Assembly (NCBI RefSeq): GCF_002096335.1
Contig: NZ_NCUW01000030.1
Coordinates: forward strand, 558,001-622,000
DNA from: Streptococcus oralis subsp. dentisani
Lineage (GTDB): Bacteria > Bacillota > Bacilli > Lactobacillales > Streptococcaceae
DNA: 64,000 nt
Direction of reading: 5' to 3'
Shown: in pieces, positions 19,122 to 26,544 of the stretch
Numbering within the stretch: the stretch's first letter is position 1
Layout of the letters: each line of letters starts with the position of its first letter
Translations under genes and position numbers: made by a program
The notes under the pieces: model-generated
What the model saw: only the letters and a program-made list of their open reading frames with translations
What the model was told of the DNA's origin: nothing
Databases searched by the model: none

Positions 19122-21401
19122 ATGTATTACGGTCGCGATACTGAAATAGAAGAATTAAAACAGCATTTTAAATTTTCCAGTAATGATAAAAATAGTTTAT
19201 ATATTATTAATGGTTTAAGTGGTAGTGGTAAAACCGAGTTAATCAAAGAGGTTTGTCAACAAGTTTACAGTCATGATAAAGAAGTCTTTATTCTCTACAT
19301 TGATGTTATAAATGATGGGTTTGAAAGTAATAAATTTTTTGAAAATCTACTAAAAGGAGCCTATGTCCCAACACAATTCAGAAGAAATCTATGCTTATCA
19401 ATACCTCAAAAATATTCGTTTTCAAATTATTTAAGAAAACAAAAACTAACAAATCTAACTCTGAAACATAGTTTTAGGTTAATCAGATCGTTTATTGCGT
19501 TCGATACAACTTACAAAAAAGTAATTGATTATCCTTGGGAAGAAGTTATTGCTGAAATAAAGGAGGGAATATTTGAAAATGATTTATATTTAAGATATTT
19601 CAGTCATACTTCAAAAAAAATCCGTCTTAATATTATTATTGATAATTATCAATTTTTATCTGAAGATATAAAAATAAAATTTGAAGATGACTTTAATACA
19701 CTTCAAAGCGGAATCTCTTTAACTATTATAAACCGAACAAATGATAAGTTAAAATCGATTGATAAACTAGATACATTGGACAATTATACTCCTACTGTAT
19801 TAAATTTATCGTATCTTACTGAGGATGAGTGTAAATTACTAATAAGAAATAAAATTGCTTTACTTGATAATATCAAATTGAATCAAATCTGGCAGATAAC
19901 ACAAGGTAATTATAAAGATATTGAATTAATTATTAACAGACTTATTGATAATCCAAATTCAGAATTATTTAATATTTCTGATATATATGACAAACTTCCA
20001 GATATTCAAAAAAATATACTTATCATATCATCGATTTTTCCTGCTGGTATGAGAAAAGATATAGTTTTTAACTACATTAAATCTATATTAGACGAAAATA
20101 CTGAAGTAGCTGATTCTCTAAAATCCCTTATTGATGCAGGTTTTGTATATATTAATGGAGATACAAATGATAAAATCAAAATTTCACACGAATCAATTGT
20201 AAATGGTATTTTAAATCACACAAATGCTTCTGATCTTCAATTAGTAACCAACAATCTAAAAATATATTTAGAGCAAACTATCCTATCTATAGGAGTTGGT
20301 GGAGAGTTAGCCTATTTAATTCACTGCTTAATAAATATATGTAATATTGAAGAGTTGCGGCAAAATGTAGAATATATCAAACAGTTACTTGAAATCGAAT
20401 ACAGGAAAAATTCATATTTTTACATTGTATCTTTGAGTAAGAAGATACTTCATTTAATAGAATTGTTACCCGAAAAATACTTACATTATATATTGAACTC
20501 GTACCAGTGGATTTCTGATTTTAATGGAGGTTTAGCTATTTTAAACAGTCTTCAAAAAGATAATTATTCAAAAGATTTACAGCTATACTATCCTAGATTT
20601 CAAATTCAAAAATATGAATTTGAGGAGGCGCTAAAATCACTGGAAAAGTTAGAAAATTGCTCTGGAACATTACTCTACAAGCTAAATGCTTATGGTCATT
20701 TAGGTAAAGATCGAGAGGCAATTAAACTCCTTAATGAAAGCATGAATTCTGTAGAAAAAGACGACTTCTATTATATTATTTTACGAAATTCTGCTCATTA
20801 TTTCCCAACTAAAGAAGCTACCGAAAATCTCAAACTAGCATTGGACTATTTTCAACGTAATGAATATCAAATACCTGTTGCAACAGTATATAATAATTTA
20901 GGTGTTGTTAATATATGGGACGGAGAATATGATGTAGCTTTAGAGAATCTAAATAAGGCCACAAAAATACTAAAAAAATATGATTCAAATGAAATTTTTG
21001 AACCATATTGTAATAAATCAATTATTTTTTTGATGAATAAAAATTATCAACAATCTCTGAAATTTATAAATAAATCACTTCAAGAATGTCCTAAAGCTTT
21101 GACCTTAGATATTAGGATGCTCAAGTTAAACAAATTAATTATTGAATTGATTTCTGAAAGAATCTCTTTTACAGAATTTCAAAATTCACTAAGAAACTTT
21201 GAGGAAGAAATTCCACTCATTGACGATCCTTGGTATAAATTTCAAATAGTATACAATTTACAACAGTTTGATGATATTCCTTTTGTTTGTGAAAAAACTT
21301 ATATTGATGATTATCAAGACGGACTCACTAAATACTATCTGTTGATTCCTTACAAAAAATATAATTTCTGTATAGGTCTTTCTCCTAATTGGAGATATTA
21401 A
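19122..21401 (+). CDS. STAND-like P-loop ATPase with C-terminal TPR repeats
   Basis: 759 residues. Starts at once with a nucleotide-binding domain: YGRDTEIEELKQHF, Walker A NGLSGSGKTELIKEV (about residues 34-48), Walker B LNIIIDNYQFL (about 170), then a winged-helix-like stretch. The C-terminal half has helical repeats including a clear TPR (NNLGVVNIWDGEYDVALENL, about 625-644). No N-terminal effector domain such as nuclease, TIR or protease is visible, unlike Avs-type defence STANDs, so it may be a regulator. It is convergent with, and overlaps by 17 bp, the SHMT-like gene. RBS GGAG lies in the inverted repeat. Confidence 0.7.
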   Translation: MYYGRDTEIEELKQHFKFSSNDKNSLYIINGLSGSGKTELIKEVCQQVYSHDKEVFILYIDVINDGFESNKFFENLLKGAYVPTQFRRNLCLSIPQKYSFSNYLRKQKLTNLTLKHSFRLIRSFIAFDTTYKKVIDYPWEEVIAEIKEGIFENDLYLRYFSHTSKKIRLNIIIDNYQFLSEDIKIKFEDDFNTLQSGISLTIINRTNDKLKSIDKLDTLDNYTPTVLNLSYLTEDECKLLIRNKIALLDNIKLNQIWQITQGNYKDIELIINRLIDNPNSELFNISDIYDKLPDIQKNILIISSIFPAGMRKDIVFNYIKSILDENTEVADSLKSLIDAGFVYINGDTNDKIKISHESIVNGILNHTNASDLQLVTNNLKIYLEQTILSIGVGGELAYLIHCLINICNIEELRQNVEYIKQLLEIEYRKNSYFYIVSLSKKILHLIELLPEKYLHYILNSYQWISDFNGGLAILNSLQKDNYSKDLQLYYPRFQIQKYEFEEALKSLEKLENCSGTLLYKLNAYGHLGKDREAIKLLNESMNSVEKDDFYYIILRNSAHYFPTKEATENLKLALDYFQRNEYQIPVATVYNNLGVVNIWDGEYDVALENLNKATKILKKYDSNEIFEPYCNKSIIFLMNKNYQQSLKFINKSLQECPKALTLDIRMLKLNKLIIELISERISFTEFQNSLRNFEEEIPLIDDPWYKFQIVYNLQQFDDIPFVCEKTYIDDYQDGLTKYYLLIPYKKYNFCIGLSPNWRY

Positions 21402-22626
21402 TTTGTTCATGGTACTTACGAATGAGATCTAAATATATGGAATAATCATATTGTTTATATTTTAATAAATTAGCTACTAGTTTAGCTAATTTTTTAATAT
21501 CATCATCAGTATAGGATAAATTTGTAATTCCGATTGTTCCTAATCTTATTCCTGAAGTCGTCATTGGTCCGTGTGTATCATTTGGAATTTGATTTCGGTT
21601 AACTAATATTTTATGTTGAAAAAGTAGATTCTCTGCATCCTTACCACTCAAGTTTAGATTCAGTAGATTAACTAAAATTATATGAGTCTTTGAGTTTTTA
21701 TAAACAACATCAACCCCCTCTTTACTTAATTGTTTTATAAACAATAAAGTATTTTTTATAACCTGTTGTGCATAATCTTGAATATCTATTGATAATAATT
21801 TGATTAAACAGATACATTTCGCAAATAATGCATTTTGTGTAGGACCTCCCTGTGTTCTAGGAAAAATTGAATTAGTTATTTTTTCTTCAAATATAGAACG
21901 ATACAGTAGTACCCCTCCTTGAGGCCCACGTAAACATTTATCCATTGTAAAAGTAACGAAATCTACATATGGAAAAATCGACTTATGTAGCTTTGCCATA
22001 ATATATAAAACACTATGGCAAATATCCGCTAAAATGAGGGTATTGGGGCTAACCTCTTTTATAATTTCATAAATTTGTTGATAATTAAATTCATTTCCAT
22101 ACGATGAAGCACCAATAATAATCAATTTAGGTTTATATTTATCTAATAATTCCTTTAATTCGATATAATCAATATTTAAGTTATGATCTAAGTGATAATA
22201 TTTTACAGTACCTTTGCCTGTATAAGTGTGTGAAATATGTCCTCCGTCTTTTGGAGATAACGATAAAATATAATCGTCACTTTCTAAAACACAATTATAG
22301 ACTATTTGGTTAGCCTGAGTTCCTGAATGTGGTTGCATATTAACTCTATAATCACCAGGATTTAAATCAAAAAGTTGAAGACACAATTCCTCTGAATATA
22401 TTTCAATATTATCCAATGAAGTACAATGAGGAAAAAAGCGTTTTTCAACAGCTCCCTCTGTGGGCAGAGTAGCGAGAGGGAAACTTTGAATTTCTAATAC
22501 TTCGGTGAATGGATAGCTAATACATGCAGCAAGATTTATTAGGCTATTCTGTTCTTGGTTATATGAATCAAGAATTTTATTTAACTTCTGATAGATTTCA
22601 CCTTCAAATTTATTAATTTTATACAC
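21385..22626 (-). CDS. Degenerate serine hydroxymethyltransferase-like PLP enzyme
   Basis: 413 residues with the fold type I layout of SHMT: HSGTQANQIVYN, GGHISHT, LADICHSVLY (Asp binds the PLP ring nitrogen), the PLP lysine in MDKCLRGPQGG, FPRTQGGP and SGIRLGTIGITN. Key GlyA features are changed: the SEN motif with the catalytic Glu reads CIS, the Tyr-Ala-Glu-Gly loop is LPTEG, and the His before the PLP Lys is Asp. It should still bind PLP but is unlikely to be a folate-dependent SHMT; substrate unknown. Starts with GTG at 22626, with GGAG of the right inverted repeat 6 bp upstream. Overlaps the STAND gene tail to tail. Confidence 0.75.
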   Translation of the reverse strand: MYKINKFEGEIYQKLNKILDSYNQEQNSLINLAACISYPFTEVLEIQSFPLATLPTEGAVEKRFFPHCTSLDNIEIYSEELCLQLFDLNPGDYRVNMQPHSGTQANQIVYNCVLESDDYILSLSPKDGGHISHTYTGKGTVKYYHLDHNLNIDYIELKELLDKYKPKLIIIGASSYGNEFNYQQIYEIIKEVSPNTLILADICHSVLYIMAKLHKSIFPYVDFVTFTMDKCLRGPQGGVLLYRSIFEEKITNSIFPRTQGGPTQNALFAKCICLIKLLSIDIQDYAQQVIKNTLLFIKQLSKEGVDVVYKNSKTHIILVNLLNLNLSGKDAENLLFQHKILVNRNQIPNDTHGPMTTSGIRLGTIGITNLSYTDDDIKKLAKLVANLLKYKQYDYSIYLDLIRKYHEQINISN

Positions 22627-22631
22627 TGACT

Positions 22632-22661
22632 TCTCCTACCGATAACAATTTATTATCACTA
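22632..22661 (-). repeat. Right 30-bp inverted repeat of the possible invertible cassette
   Basis: Exact reverse complement of 19086-19115. Carries the RBS of the SHMT-like gene. Its outer edge overlaps the -35 (TATACA, 22660-22665) of the recombinase promoter that reads away from it. Confidence 0.85.
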
Positions 22662-22688
22662 TACAAAGCACTCAAATAGGTTTATAAT
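22660..22688 (+). promoter_or_regulatory. Promoter of the tyrosine recombinase
   Basis: TATACA at 22660-22665, 17-bp spacer, TATAAT at 22683-22688. The -35 touches the inverted repeat, so recombinase binding there could autoregulate it. Confidence 0.5.
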
Positions 22689-22716
22689 AGCATGATTATT
22701 GATAAAGGAGATTTTT

Positions 22717-23613
22717 ATGGATTATAAACTTATTTCTACTTACTTAGATTATTGCAAAACTCATAAGCGTTTGAGTTCACACACGATTCGCGCTTATAAG
22801 AATGATCTTATGCAATTTTATAACTCAGACTATGATAATGTCGAATCCTATATAGAACAGTTGACACAATCTAACATAAAAACGAATACATTAAGAAGAA
22901 AAATTGCTTGTATGAAGGTGTTTTATAACTATCTAAAATACCAGAACATAATTGAAGAGAATCCCTTCAATCAATTGCGCTTTCAATTTAGAACTGAAAA
23001 AGTATTGCCTAAAACGATTCCGTATGGCATTCTGAAAAGCATTTTCATATATTTAGAACAGAAAGTAATTCTATCTAAAACTGATTATCAAAAACAACAC
23101 GCTGAAAGAAATCTACTGATTATTTCACTTTTACTTTCAACAGGCATCAGAATTTCTGAACTTTGCCACATTCATCTCAAAGACATTAATCTTTCCAATA
23201 AGACACTCCATATTATAGGAAAGGGTAATAAAGAACGTATCTTATTTTTAGGAGATCAAAAAACATTAAATTTATTAGAAACATATATAAATAAAACAAA
23301 AAATGAATCAAATGATTTCTTGTTTCCAGGGAAACATTCACTTAAACCATTGTCAGAGCAAAGTGTACGTTTAGTTATAAAGAGAATCGTTGAACAAAAT
23401 AACTTTTCTAGAACTATTACACCGCATATGTTTAGACATAGCTTTGCGACAATGCTTCTAGATAGTGATGTAGATATTCGATATATTCAACAAATTCTTG
23501 GACACAGTTCTATATCAATCACACAAATCTATACTCACGTATCTCATTCAAAACAAAAAGAAATACTTAGTTCTTTTAATCCCATATCAGTAATTCATTC
23601 TGAAATCGAGTAA
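22717..23613 (+). CDS. XerC/D-like tyrosine recombinase, candidate invertase of the adjacent cassette
   Basis: 298 residues. N-terminal SAM-like core-binding domain (TYLDYCKTHKRLSSHTIRAY) and catalytic domain with Arg in STGIRISELCHIH, HMFRHSFATMLL (His-x-x-Arg), GHSSISITQIYTHVS (second His and Tyr nucleophile). All catalytic residues are present. ATG at 22717 has AAAGGAG 6 bp upstream; a TTG six codons earlier is less likely. It is smaller than and distinct from the ICE integrase and lies 55 bp outside the right inverted repeat, as expected for a local DNA invertase. Confidence 0.85.
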   Translation: MDYKLISTYLDYCKTHKRLSSHTIRAYKNDLMQFYNSDYDNVESYIEQLTQSNIKTNTLRRKIACMKVFYNYLKYQNIIEENPFNQLRFQFRTEKVLPKTIPYGILKSIFIYLEQKVILSKTDYQKQHAERNLLIISLLLSTGIRISELCHIHLKDINLSNKTLHIIGKGNKERILFLGDQKTLNLLETYINKTKNESNDFLFPGKHSLKPLSEQSVRLVIKRIVEQNNFSRTITPHMFRHSFATMLLDSDVDIRYIQQILGHSSISITQIYTHVSHSKQKEILSSFNPISVIHSEIE

Positions 23614-23721
23614 GAGACATTTCCAAAGTCTACAGTTCAGTTCACTTCATCTTAAATTAATTTTTGTAGTTCTACTTTAGTTAAGACTTTATTCAAATAA
23701 AAGAAAATTTTATAAAACTAT

Positions 23722-23997
23722 TCACTTCCTTCCGTCTTTCCTAAATCTCTCTAAATTCTTCTCCAATTGTTCCTTATGAAGTTGATTCTTAGCTTCCTTT
23801 AATGTGTCATCCAAAGTTTCTTCTCTATAAATTGCTTCTGTTTTTAGCTGTTCTGATTCTTGATCTAGAGTGAAAATGATATCTAACAGTCGATCTATTT
23901 TTTCAAGATCTTGGACAGACATATCAGATAGTCTATGAATTAGCTTTTTAAATACATCACTATTGTCTTGATTTTTCTTAAAAAAAGTTGTAAACAT
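23722..23997 (-). CDS. ICE protein of unknown function, 91 residues
   Basis: Charged, helical, no membrane segment. Middle region MSVQDLEKIDRLLDIIFTLDQE, then a coiled-coil-like tail rich in Glu/Lys (EAKNQLHKEQLEKNLERF). Lies 38 bp after the 127-residue gene, beyond that gene's terminator. Not recognised. Confidence 0.6.
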   Translation of the reverse strand: MFTTFFKKNQDNSDVFKKLIHRLSDMSVQDLEKIDRLLDIIFTLDQESEQLKTEAIYREETLDDTLKEAKNQLHKEQLEKNLERFRKDGRK

Positions 23998-24009
23998 CTA
24001 TAGCCTCTC

Positions 24010-24035
24010 AAAAAAAGCAGCCTCTTAAGACTGCT
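24010..24035 (-). terminator. Terminator after the 127-residue ICE gene
   Basis: AGCAG...CTGCT hairpin with TCTTAAGA centre and a run of seven T on the minus strand; overlaps the stop of the gene ending at 24035. Confidence 0.65.
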
Positions 24036-24418
24036 TAGTGTAATTCGGAAATCGCATCATAAATTGACTGCAATTTCTTATTGTCTTTATTCTTTGTATC
24101 AATCAACGTATATAGCTCTTCAATTTTCTTTTGACTACTTTCAATATCGCTATTGTTATCCGCAATCAGTCTTTTTAGATGTTGCTGATAACTTGTAGTA
24201 ATATCTGTCTCTTTTCCTGTTCTAACCTCTGTAACTTTAGGTTTAGAACTAGGATTTGATTCCGTCACAGGTGCTTGTTTTCGCTTTTGAAAAGCTGCTT
24301 CATAATTTACATCATTACCTCCTTTATGATTTCCAAATAAGGCCGCAATTTTATCTGGATCTTCTTGATTTTCTGATTTACTTTCTAATGGTTGATTAAA
24401 ATCCCAATTTTTTGTCAT
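24035..24418 (-). CDS. ICE protein of unknown function, 127 residues
   Basis: Low-complexity polar N-terminal half (Asn, Lys, Ser, Pro) and a C-terminal coiled coil (about residues 78-125). Its start overlaps the end of the 77-residue gene upstream by 4 bp. No domain recognised; such genes recur in Tn5252-group ICEs near the primase. Confidence 0.6.
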   Translation of the reverse strand: MTKNWDFNQPLESKSENQEDPDKIAALFGNHKGGNDVNYEAAFQKRKQAPVTESNPSSKPKVTEVRTGKETDITTSYQQHLKRLIADNNSDIESSQKKIEELYTLIDTKNKDNKKLQSIYDAISELH

Positions 24419-24648
24419 TCACTCATTTCATCCTTTCTAAATTCAGAATCATCGAATTGTCTTTCTTTACCAAAGGCATGGTCAAGAGCTTCTTCAAAAC
24501 TCATGTGACTGATGCTTTGACGCCTTTTGAACGTCGCAAACATCGCTGTCTCCAGTTGTTCTTTGTAAGCAGCGAGTTTTTCTTTCTCTCTTGCTACCTT
24601 GCTTTCTTGCCTAGTGACTTTTTCTTCTAAGCGTTCAATAATGGTCAT
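24415..24648 (-). CDS. Small coiled-coil ICE protein, 77 residues
   Basis: A heptad-rich helix in residues 1-35 (ERLEEKVTRQESKVAREKEK) followed by SFEEALDHAFGKE. First gene of a short operon driven by transfer-regulon promoter E, about 25 bp upstream. I recall that similar streptococcal proteins form a named DUF family but cannot verify the number. Confidence 0.6.
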   Translation of the reverse strand: MTIIERLEEKVTRQESKVAREKEKLAAYKEQLETAMFATFKRRQSISHMSFEEALDHAFGKERQFDDSEFRKDEMSE

Positions 24649-24669
24649 ATACGATCCTCCTTCATTCTA

Positions 24670-24703
24670 ATATTAGCTAAAACATCTTGATTTTGTTATC
24701 ACA
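24670..24703 (-). promoter_or_regulatory. Transfer-regulon promoter E (small-gene operon)
   Basis: TGTGATA-N6-TCAA box at plus 24687-24703, 11-bp spacer, -10 TAATAT at 24670-24675, just upstream of the 77-residue gene. The box overlaps the last codons of the primase gene. Confidence 0.65.
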
Positions 24704-25784
24704 ATTCTAAACATTGAGATGATTGTCTTACTGGTGGATTTCCAAATGTCTCTTTTACAGTCTCAAGCATAAATTGTAAATCTGATTTCTTTTCTCTAAG
24801 AATATCGTTCCAGTCTATTTTTTCTTTCCCAAATTCATTATTAGGTAAATCCAGTAAAACAGGCAATCCTGCTTGAGATAACTTATCAGAAAAATCTTTT
24901 CCTGCATCATCACAATCTACCGCCAGTGTCAATAAATCAGGATGATTATCAAAATAGGTAGTGGTATCACGAATTGTATTGATCAAAGGCAATAACTTTG
25001 AAGGTGTTACTGTATCTAAAAATTCCAACTTCTGATTTTCTTCAGCTATCAGTCGTAAAGTTTGATAAGCGATAACAGACCTTTTTAATCCTTCCATAGA
25101 TACCAAACGAACATCAGATAGACTTTGTTGATGCAGTTCGTAATAGCTCATTAAGTCAATGAACGATTCACAAAAGACCAGTCTATTTGGTTTACCAATA
25201 TCAAAGGATATTCCAATATGTCCATGGCTTCCTTTTAGAATCGTTTTCAGCCTCTCTCTAGGAAGAGAGTGATTCTTATAAATACCTTGTAAGCTTGCTG
25301 CCTGCAGCTTGTGACGATGATCAAAGCTTTTAAAAACAATAACAGGTTCAACAGTTTCATTTGTTTTCCAACTAGCTTGTGCTATCAAACCTTGTTGAAT
25401 CATCTTTTCTATGATTTCGTCTGAGATTCCTCTACATTCTGTTAAATAATATCTGGCCAGACTACAGTTAGAATCTTCTATTCTCTTTAAAGGATAATAA
25501 AATGGTCTCTCCCTATTTTCTTGAACAGCTTCTTTTTGAAAAGGTTCTTCAGAAAAAAAAGCTAGAGCTTCTTTAAAGGAAATTCCCTTAACAAGTCGAA
25601 CAAAATCAATGACATCACCTTGAATATCTCTTGAAAACCATTTAAAAGTATTGGTAGTTGAAAAAATCCGAAATGAATCGTGTTCAGGATGCTCATAAAC
25701 ACTGTTCGAAACTTGTTTAAAGGAGATACCTAAACGACTTGCTACATCAAGAATTGAGATTTGCTTACATTCCTCTATATTCAT
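24699..25784 (-). CDS. TOPRIM/primase-like protein of the ICE
   Basis: 361 residues. N-terminal segment resembles a DnaG/CHC2 zinc-ribbon region without its cysteines (DVASRLGISFKQVSNSVYEH, FKWFSRDIQGDVIDFVRLVKGISFKEAL), then a DUF3991-like region and a TOPRIM domain (ITFDIGKP, LVFCESFIDLMSYY, AVDCDDAGKDFSDKL). Conjugative elements use such primases to start complementary-strand synthesis in the recipient. Follows the VirB8-like gene by 9 bp. Confidence 0.78.
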   Translation of the reverse strand: MNIEECKQISILDVASRLGISFKQVSNSVYEHPEHDSFRIFSTTNTFKWFSRDIQGDVIDFVRLVKGISFKEALAFFSEEPFQKEAVQENRERPFYYPLKRIEDSNCSLARYYLTECRGISDEIIEKMIQQGLIAQASWKTNETVEPVIVFKSFDHRHKLQAASLQGIYKNHSLPRERLKTILKGSHGHIGISFDIGKPNRLVFCESFIDLMSYYELHQQSLSDVRLVSMEGLKRSVIAYQTLRLIAEENQKLEFLDTVTPSKLLPLINTIRDTTTYFDNHPDLLTLAVDCDDAGKDFSDKLSQAGLPVLLDLPNNEFGKEKIDWNDILREKKSDLQFMLETVKETFGNPPVRQSSQCLEL

Positions 25785-25793
25785 AAAACATCA

Positions 25794-26435
25794 TCATTTT
25801 GTCGTAGTATTTGGCAGTGATGGAACAGATGAGGATTCTTCCAAAGTTTTGGGAGTGGCCTTATCCAAATCATCCAATCCAGATTTCCAAACCTGTACTT
25901 GATTGACCAATAACTTACCTGGTAGTTTCGAATAAGACAACTTAACCGTTCTGGTTTCTGTCTGATTGGTCTTTGATTGGTTGGCATTCTTTAAATCAGA
26001 TACATAGGTTACATTATAAGAGACCATGGCAATGGCTTGATTCGTAGTCTGATTGACAAAGATATCAGCTTTTTCAAAATGATAATCCAAAATATAGTCC
26101 TTATACACTTGGTTCATGGCATCGTTTTGACTTGTTAATTCTTGAGAATAAGCCGATTCAGTCATATAAGGTTGAATACGTGTATTATTTTCTCCGAGCT
26201 TTTCTTTCGTATAGTACTGAGTCAAAAATTCTTTTACAGTATCCGATGACAAAATGCTGGCTTTATCTTCTGCTTGTTTATCCTCTACAAGTTTAGCTGC
26301 AGCCAATTCAATCTCTTTACGACTTTGTTTAGCAGTCGAGTGTTGACCAACAGTATATCCCATCATGAGAATAAAGCTAGTTGCAGCCACTGCTCCAACA
26401 CTAATTAAGGCTTTAGTTTTGACTTTATTTAACAT
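25794..26435 (-). CDS. Bitopic membrane protein, VirB8/TcpC-like candidate
   Basis: 213 residues: one N-terminal membrane helix (ALISVGAVAATSFILMMGYTV), a helical stalk, then an extracellular domain of about 130 residues with alternating strands ending KLPGKLLVNQVQVW. Size and layout fit the NTF2-like VirB8/TcpC components of Gram-positive transfer systems, though sequence similarity is not decisive. First gene of the primase operon under promoter B. Confidence 0.55.
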   Translation of the reverse strand: MLNKVKTKALISVGAVAATSFILMMGYTVGQHSTAKQSRKEIELAAAKLVEDKQAEDKASILSSDTVKEFLTQYYTKEKLGENNTRIQPYMTESAYSQELTSQNDAMNQVYKDYILDYHFEKADIFVNQTTNQAIAMVSYNVTYVSDLKNANQSKTNQTETRTVKLSYSKLPGKLLVNQVQVWKSGLDDLDKATPKTLEESSSVPSLPNTTTK

Positions 26436-26466
26436 CTTAGACCTTCTTTCTATAAAAACTAGGTCA

Positions 26467-26500
26467 AGAATAGCAGATAAATCTTGAAAAAAGTATCACA
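26467..26500 (-). promoter_or_regulatory. Transfer-regulon promoter B (VirB8-like/primase operon)
   Basis: TGTGATA-N6-TCAA box at plus 26484-26500, 11-bp spacer, -10 TATTCT (with TG before it) at 26467-26472, 32 bp upstream of the gene. Confidence 0.7.
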
Positions 26501-26505
26501 GAAGT

Positions 26506-26528
26506 AAAAATGCCACCCGAAGGTGGCC
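26506..26528 (-). terminator. Terminator of the lantibiotic transporter gene
   Basis: GCCACC-TTCG-GGTGGC hairpin with a stable UUCG loop followed by T5 on the minus strand; ends the lanM-lanT transcript just before promoter B. Confidence 0.85.
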
Positions 26529-26544
26529 AATATATATTACAAAT

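Noticed and set aside
22717..23613. Recombinase as a second ICE integrase
   Set aside because: It lies 15 kb inside the element, far from the att repeats, lacks the AP2-like N-terminal domain of the true integrase, and sits beside 30-bp inverted repeats.
25781..25987. Basic ORF overlapping the VirB8-like gene
   Set aside because: Same-strand frame shadow fully inside a better-supported gene, with no RBS.
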